Shown: in pieces, positions 58,413-64,000 of the stretch
How positions within the stretch are numbered: the first letter of the stretch is position 1
Layout of the letters: the number at the start of each line of letters is the position of its first letter
Assembly: GCF_014905175.1 (NCBI RefSeq)
Contig: NC_057793.1
Span: 1,922,001-1,986,000 of the forward strand
From: Aphidius gifuensis
Taxonomy: Eukaryota; Arthropoda; Insecta; Hymenoptera; Braconidae
DNA: 64,000 nucleotides
Direction: 5' to 3'
Made by a program: the position numbers and the translations under genes
Notes under the pieces: generated by a model
What the model was told of the DNA's origin: nothing
Databases searched by the model: none
Seen by the model: only the letters and a program-made list of their open reading frames with translations

Positions 58413-60496
58413 TTGTTTTTATCTAAAAATGATAATTGATGTTTTTTTTTTATATTTTGTTTGAATTTTGGCGCTGGTTTTCGGCCATTTTGTTGTTCTA
58501 TTTAATGGCTCGGCTGCAGGCACATCTGTCTGCGTAAAAATTTACGTAAATTGGTTTTTTATTGCGCAGATAAATGGCTGCTGATGCAGCCAGTCGAAAT
58601 TGCATTCTCCAGTGGTAAACACAGTTTTGTATATGCACAGGTTGATCGGTGCAAGTTTACAGGTTGTGTTAAAAACAAAATAATGACAGTAAAAAAAAAT
58701 TATAAATAATTATAAATAATCATAAATATTGAAATTTTAAAAATTTAATAATTATTAATTAATATATTGTGTTGTTTTTTATATAAAAAATTGTTAAAAA
58801 AATATGTCGAATTATTGTACAGTGAAATGTTGTCAAAAACAAACGGGAATTTTGAGTTAATTCAGTGTTACAAGTTGACTTTTAATGTGGCATTATTACT
58901 TTAAGTTAACACAGGGATCCTCAACTCAGTCTCAATCATATCTAGGTACTATTTTTATTTTTATTATTTATAACAATATTAACATTAACAATGTAATAAG
59001 CTAAATAGGCAAGGCAAAAATTATTAACTACTTCAATACACACCCATTTTTGTTTTTTTAATTTTTTTTTATCTTTGACATAAATAAAAATTTAAAAACA
59101 ATTTTTTATTTATTTATTTACTTGTTTGTTTGTTATTAAATCAATTATTTATTTATGTTTTTTATAACCTTGATATAGTTGAATGAACTGTCAAAAAACA
59201 GCTGACATTTATTAAAATATTTTTAACAATGAAGATTTTTTTTTTCTAATTATATTGTTTACTCAATTAATTATTGTTTTTAATCCATTTTTTTTTTTTT
59301 TTTTTAAATTCTATACTTTATTATTGTTGATGAGTTATATTTTTATAATTTTTTATTAATAATTTATTGTTGTTTTGTTTATTTAAAGTTTTAAAAAAAT
59401 AAATTTATTATTGTGTTATTTAATGATGATGATGCAAGGATGCTTTGAGTTCTATCGAGTGTGTTTACATTTTGATTTCATATCAAATTACATATGGTTT
59501 AATTAAATAAATAAATAAATATAAAATTAAATAAATATTAAGTCGTATAGAGATAAATATATCATGACGTTTTAAAGCGCGTGCAAAAAACCTCGTGGAA
59601 TTGATTGAGATAATATTATTTTTTTTTTTTATTATTATTAATACTTGATCTGTTAAAATTAACATTATTTTTTTTTGGTATTATGATTTTTTTAATTCTT
59701 AGAATACAATAAATGATAGTAGGTTATTTATTTATTTTTTCTAAATAAATTGTTTGTGTATTCAAAGATGAGACATCAATGACATAATCAGGCTTTTTGT
59801 CTGGATTTGTCTGGATGAGTATCTTCTTCGTTTTCTTGGAAATATGAATTTTGTTTGACTAATGTGAAAGTAGTTTATTGTACACATATACAGCATACAT
59901 TCGTGTGTTTTTTTTTTTTTTTTTTAATACTAATTTTATTAAGTTAAAAGCCATATTTGCATATTTTTTTTTCTTTTTATTATTGAGCTGCAAAATAATT
60001 TATTTTTCAATTTTGTAATAATAAATTGAGCACTTGGTTTTTTAGCTAATAAAAATTCTGTTATAAACAAATTAAAGATAATAAAAAAATCTATAATAAA
60101 AGATGTAAAAATATAAAAGAAAATTTAAATTGAAAATTGGAGAATAATTTGTATAAAAAAAATTAGAAAAAAATTTTTAATGAATTTATTTTTAATCCAG
60201 GGGTAATTGTTTATAACAATAAACAATTTTTTAAATAGAAATTTAAAAATATTATTCAAGACATTCTCATGATACCCTTGAAATTTTATAAATAATTTTT
60301 AAAAATTAATAACAATTTATCAAGTGATAAAAACTAAATAAAAATAATTTTTTTTTGTTTTTAAATAAAAAAATAAAATTTCCAGTTGGAAAATATGATT
60401 TAATAGCCAGTTTATTTTTATAATTTTATTTTTTTACATTAAAATTTATTTTTGTTTAAAGTCAAAAATAAAAATAACATACTTGAAATATTATTT
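58413..60496. other. AT-rich spacer with a GC-richer patch
   Basis: About 58470-58670 is distinctly GC-richer (GCTCGGCTGCAGGCAC, GCTGCTGATGCAGCCAG) without a long frame. It could be a promoter or noncoding first exon of the gene whose coding start is at 63128, or of an unrelated transcript. The remainder is low-complexity A/T. Confidence 0.35.
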
Positions 60497-61609
60497 TCAT
60501 TTAATTACAGTTGTAACAGGTAAAATAATTTTTCCAATATTGCAATCCTTAAAAGTATCATTAAAAATTATCGAAATATTGTTTCCTGAAAGATTAAGTT
60601 CTTGTATACCCAAACAGCCTCGAAACATTTTATTCGAAATAAATTCAAGTCGATTATTTGATAAATTAAGAATAGTAAGATTCAATCCAGCAAAAGCATT
60701 GTCTTCAATATGATCAATCAAATTATTTTGTAAATGAATATTTTTAATTGTTTTTGAATTATTAAACATTCCTCTTTTGATAACTTTTAATCTATTCTTG
60801 TCGAAAGAAATTTCTCCAATATTTTCCAAATGTAATGCTTGTAAATCTACCTCTGTAACATCATTAAAGAATACATCAAATATTTGAAGATTAATCAAGC
60901 CATTCAATGCTGTATCTTTAATTTTATAAATATTATTTCTTTGTAGTTGTAAAATTTCGAGATTAGAAAGACCATCAAATGTACCAGGTGCAATTCTCAT
61001 TAATGTATTATTTGACAAATTTAATTCCCTGAGATTAATCAAACTTACAAATGTTTTTGGTTCAATTAAAAATATTGAACAAGATGTTATTTCAAGCTCT
61101 TCAAGTTTATTATTTGAACTGGTAAATGTGTCATTTCTAATTATCTCCAAATAGCCTCCAATGATTTTTAGAATAGTTAATTGTTTTAGTGTTTCAAATT
61201 TGCCTGACAATGTCTCGGTTGATTCAGTGAGAGTCATTTTTAAATTTTCGATATTTGGTGTGTATTGAAAAGTATCGTCATTCAAAGTAATTGTACTTGA
61301 AGAAATAAATAGTTTTTTTAAATTTTTCAATCTTTTAAATGATTCTGGTAGTAATGTTATTGGTCCATTTACAAATTTTAATTTTAATTGAATTATTTTT
61401 TTACTTTTGAAAGCTTTTGGTTCAATCATTGAAATATTTCCATCTGATATTTCGACTGAGGTTTCATTTGTCTCAACTGATGTCAGCAAGAAATTAATTT
61501 TACAAATTTTTACATCATCTTTTTTATCACAAACAACTTTAGATTCAACGAAAAATTCAATAGTTAATATTTTTCCAAGGAATATATATAATAATAAAAT
61601 TTTTTTCAT
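60497..61609 (-). CDS. Secreted leucine-rich-repeat protein
   Basis: An intronless frame of 370 residues. Residues 1-17 are a hydrophobic signal peptide (MKKILLLYIFLGKILTI). A short Cys-containing cap (VVCDKKDDVKIC) precedes about eleven LRRs of roughly 24 residues, e.g. LRELNLSNNTLMRIAPGTF, LEILQLQRNNIYKI, LTILNLSNNRLEFISNKMF and IQELNLSGNNISII. The protein then ends with no C-terminal cysteine cap, transmembrane segment or cytoplasmic domain. It resembles the ectodomain of Toll-like/LRR receptors. Secreted LRR proteins of this kind occur in insect immunity and have been reported among parasitoid venom components; neither role is shown here. It may be a truncated derivative of a larger receptor gene. 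Confidence 0.85.
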   Translation of the reverse strand: MKKILLLYIFLGKILTIEFFVESKVVCDKKDDVKICKINFLLTSVETNETSVEISDGNISMIEPKAFKSKKIIQLKLKFVNGPITLLPESFKRLKNLKKLFISSSTITLNDDTFQYTPNIENLKMTLTESTETLSGKFETLKQLTILKIIGGYLEIIRNDTFTSSNNKLEELEITSCSIFLIEPKTFVSLINLRELNLSNNTLMRIAPGTFDGLSNLEILQLQRNNIYKIKDTALNGLINLQIFDVFFNDVTEVDLQALHLENIGEISFDKNRLKVIKRGMFNNSKTIKNIHLQNNLIDHIEDNAFAGLNLTILNLSNNRLEFISNKMFRGCLGIQELNLSGNNISIIFNDTFKDCNIGKIILPVTTVIK

Positions 61610-63127
61610 TTTTTTTTTTCAATATTTAATATTGAAGTTTTATTTTACACTGACTGCTGGCTTATTTTCATTCCAACTAATGGATAAAAAAAATCATAAA
61701 ATTATGATAACACATACAGAAATGTTGGCTATTAAATTCAATATAATCTTTAATATTTTAACGGAAGTCATAATTTTAATCTTTACAATATATTTCAACT
61801 AATAATAAAATAAAAACAGGAAAATTTGTAATAAAAAAAATTAACAAATATAAAAAAAAATCTCTCAATCTAAATTTCAGACGATTGCATTGTTTATTAA
61901 TTTATTTTTTCAAATGAAAAAAAAAGCTTTAAAAATTAAAACAAAATATAAACTTTAATAAAATTCATCTAAAAAAATTTTAAGATAATTAAAAGATAAT
62001 CAAGTTTTTTATTTTTTAAATTATTATTGTCTGAATTTATTTATTGGGGGAAAGATATAGATTTTCGAAAAATAAATATAAGAGGATGTTTGGTGACTCA
62101 TAAAATGACCAGGTGAAGAATTAATATTTCTATGGTTTCTTTTTAAAAAATCAATTAGTTATTATACTATATTTATCATAAAATCAACAAATAAAAATAA
62201 AATACTATTTTTTTTTTTTAATTTTAAATAACTTGCCTAATAAATTTTTAATAATAAAATTAACGAAAATAAATCAACAAATTTCTTCACATGTTACGCA
62301 CATAATTTGACTTTTTTTGTTTGCATCTCGTTAGCTGCTTTTTTTATTTCATTTTTTTAACCATCATACAGTATCTTGTTGAAATAATAAATTTAAATGA
62401 TGAGTATGAAAAAAAAAAAATAGAAAAAAAATTAAGAGCTCTATTGAAGAGATAACAAAATAAAAAAACCAGCAATATTTCAATATATTTTTTATTTATT
62501 TTTATATTTTTTTATATTTAGATTTAAAAAAAAAAAAAAATAGTCTGTCTATTTAACTAACATAAATAATTATAGTCGCGTTTTGTAATCAAGATAAAAG
62601 ATAACTCCAATTTCACATAAAAATAAAATGAAAAAAACAAAGGCGATAAATATGTCGCCCGTAGAATTTATTCATTGATTTTTTATCATTATTATTTGGA
62701 TAATAATATAAAAAAAGGGATAAAAATAATAAAAAAAAAAAAAAGGAGAAACCATTCAAGGCCGACTGATTGGAGTGCCTTGAAATCTACATGCGTAAAT
62801 CGAAATAATTTTGACCTTGAGTTAACTTTCATTTGATCAATAATAATTTCATTTATTTATATTTTATTTATTATCTTGATAGTCATATAATTTATATATT
62901 GTTAATAATTATTATCTAATAAATTTAAAATATATAAATTCTAGATTCCAGGATAACTGGAGACTGAAGAAAAAAAAAAATCAAAAATGAAAAACACAAA
63001 AAAATAAAAGAACCAGTTGTGTGATGACATTGTGTCCTGGCACATTGAACAGCTGGTCTAGTCAATAATTATTAAATAAATAAATAATAATTTTAAATAA
63101 ATAAATTGTTAATTATTGTGGATAATA
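61610..63127. other. AT-rich spacer
   Basis: No credible exon. The frame at 61407-61802 (plus) is mainly antisense to the LRR gene. The last 150 bp before 63128 are slightly richer and probably contain the promoter or leader of the next gene. Confidence 0.4.
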
Positions 63128-63196
63128 ATGCCGGGACCAACATCAGAAAGACCTCGTGCACAACGACTCAATGATATCGAGCCACAAGCCGCAAAG
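63128..63196 (+). CDS. First coding exon of an unidentified gene (continues beyond the window)
   Basis: ATG 63128 opens 23 codons, MPGPTSERPRAQRLNDIEPQ then AAK, ending AAAG/GTATGT, a strong donor in phase 0. The exon is GC-rich relative to its flanks and has coding-like composition. There is no signal peptide. The product is not recognisable from this N-terminus. The next exon is not visible before base 64000, so intron 1 exceeds 800 bp. Confidence 0.6.
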
Positions 63197-64000
63197 GTAT
63201 GTTCAATATTTATTGTAAAAAAATTATAAATAAATTGTAAAAAAATTTAAAAACATGTCATAATTTAAATTACTCTAAAATCATAAATAAATATTAAATA
63301 GAACACATTATGGTACAGCTGGTTTGAGGTGAAAGTTAGATATAAATTTTGCAATTTACTTGAAGTATAAAGTTTTGAAAAAAAAAAATAGTCAAATGAT
63401 TTTTTGCTAGAAAAAATTGTATATTAGAAAGTTAATTATTGAATAAATTATTCAATATAAATATTGTTGTTGTTTAAATAGTTTATATATCACGTTTTGT
63501 CAATAAATTAATTGACGGGGATTTAAATTTTGTCTAGACTGATTTTTTTTTAAATTTTAATATCTGCTTAATTTTAAAAAGATACAAACAGATTTAGTGT
63601 TAACTGATAAAAGGGATAAACGGAAGAGAAGTTAATTCCCCTTGAGCAACATCAATTATATCATTCTATGCATTTTCGTGAGGGAAAAAAAATTATGTAA
63701 AAAAAAAAGACCCGAGTCTTCTAGGATCCTGTAGAAGCGGATCTACCGACCGGATGTCTACTCGAAAATTTTTATTAATGACACTTTTTTAAAACATTTA
63801 ATTTTTATATCAGGGTGTCAATAATATTTTTATATTATCAATATAATAAATGCAAGTTAATAGTGTTTAATAATTTTTAAATTTAAAAAAACTGGGAGGT
63901 AATTTATTGGCGCGAAAATTTAAAAACAAATCGAAATTGCATATTAAAATTTGTTAAATAATTTCGATTTATTAGGAAAAAACTGCCATTGATTTTTTTA
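63197..64000. other. Intron 1 of the rightmost gene, with a GC-richer hairpin patch
   Basis: Mostly AT-rich. At about 63705-63765 a patch of higher GC includes CTTCTAGGATCCTGTAGAAG, whose arms CTTCTA/TAGAAG are inverted. It could be a mobile-element scrap or a regulatory site. No exon was recognised. Confidence 0.35.

Overview
The window is nuclear DNA of an insect, most likely a hymenopteran and possibly a parasitoid wasp. The background is extremely AT-rich with long A/T runs, genes have short GT-AG introns, and the gene set is animal: yippee, acetyl-CoA carboxylase, a SID-1 family protein, a PDGF/VEGF-receptor-like kinase and a bee-venom-type (group III) phospholipase A2. The order is inferred from these families, not proven. 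Exon coordinates were read by eye from open frames, splice signals and phase arithmetic. They can be off by one or two bases beside long homopolymers.

Left part (1-20 kb): a minus-strand secreted group III phospholipase A2 runs off the left edge and carries two in-phase copies of its catalytic exon. After about 6 kb of gene-poor DNA comes a minus-strand acidic/lysine-rich protein of unknown function (7795-8819), then a plus-strand 11-finger C2H2 zinc-finger gene with several polyglutamine tracts (11181-13849). The plus-strand yippee gene lies at 19419-20011, with a GC-AG intron. Upstream of yippee are two GC-rich islands, one of which can fold into a long hairpin.

Centre (23-39 kb): the most remarkable locus. 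Five intact five-exon genes stand in tandem on the plus strand, with the remnant of a sixth. Each encodes a signal peptide plus two Ig-like domains and then stops. On the opposite strand just to the right is a complete Pvr/VEGFR-type receptor tyrosine kinase (33828-38773) with seven Ig-like segments, one membrane segment and a split kinase. The first five exons of the receptor match the array genes exon for exon, including phases. The array is therefore an amplified, secreted, two-Ig-domain derivative of the receptor. The copies share cysteines the receptor lacks, a repeated upstream block and a conserved piece of intron 1. I infer candidate soluble receptor traps for Pvf-type growth factors. 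In a parasitoid these could act on host haemocytes; in any insect they could tune endogenous signalling.

Right part (39-64 kb): PUSL1-like tRNA pseudouridine synthase and a DUSP19-like phosphatase follow each other with a 25-bp gap, which suggests a dicistronic transcript. Next is a SID-1/SIDT-type membrane protein, convergent with acetyl-CoA carboxylase. The carboxylase has a 6.66-kb terminal exon and three alternative first coding exons. Their splice junction falls inside the AMPK recognition motif, so one isoform lacks the key arginine. A divergent promoter separates it from a three-exon gene of unknown function (57548-58412). A secreted leucine-rich-repeat protein (60497-61609, minus) and the first coding exon of an unidentified gene (63128-63196) complete the window.
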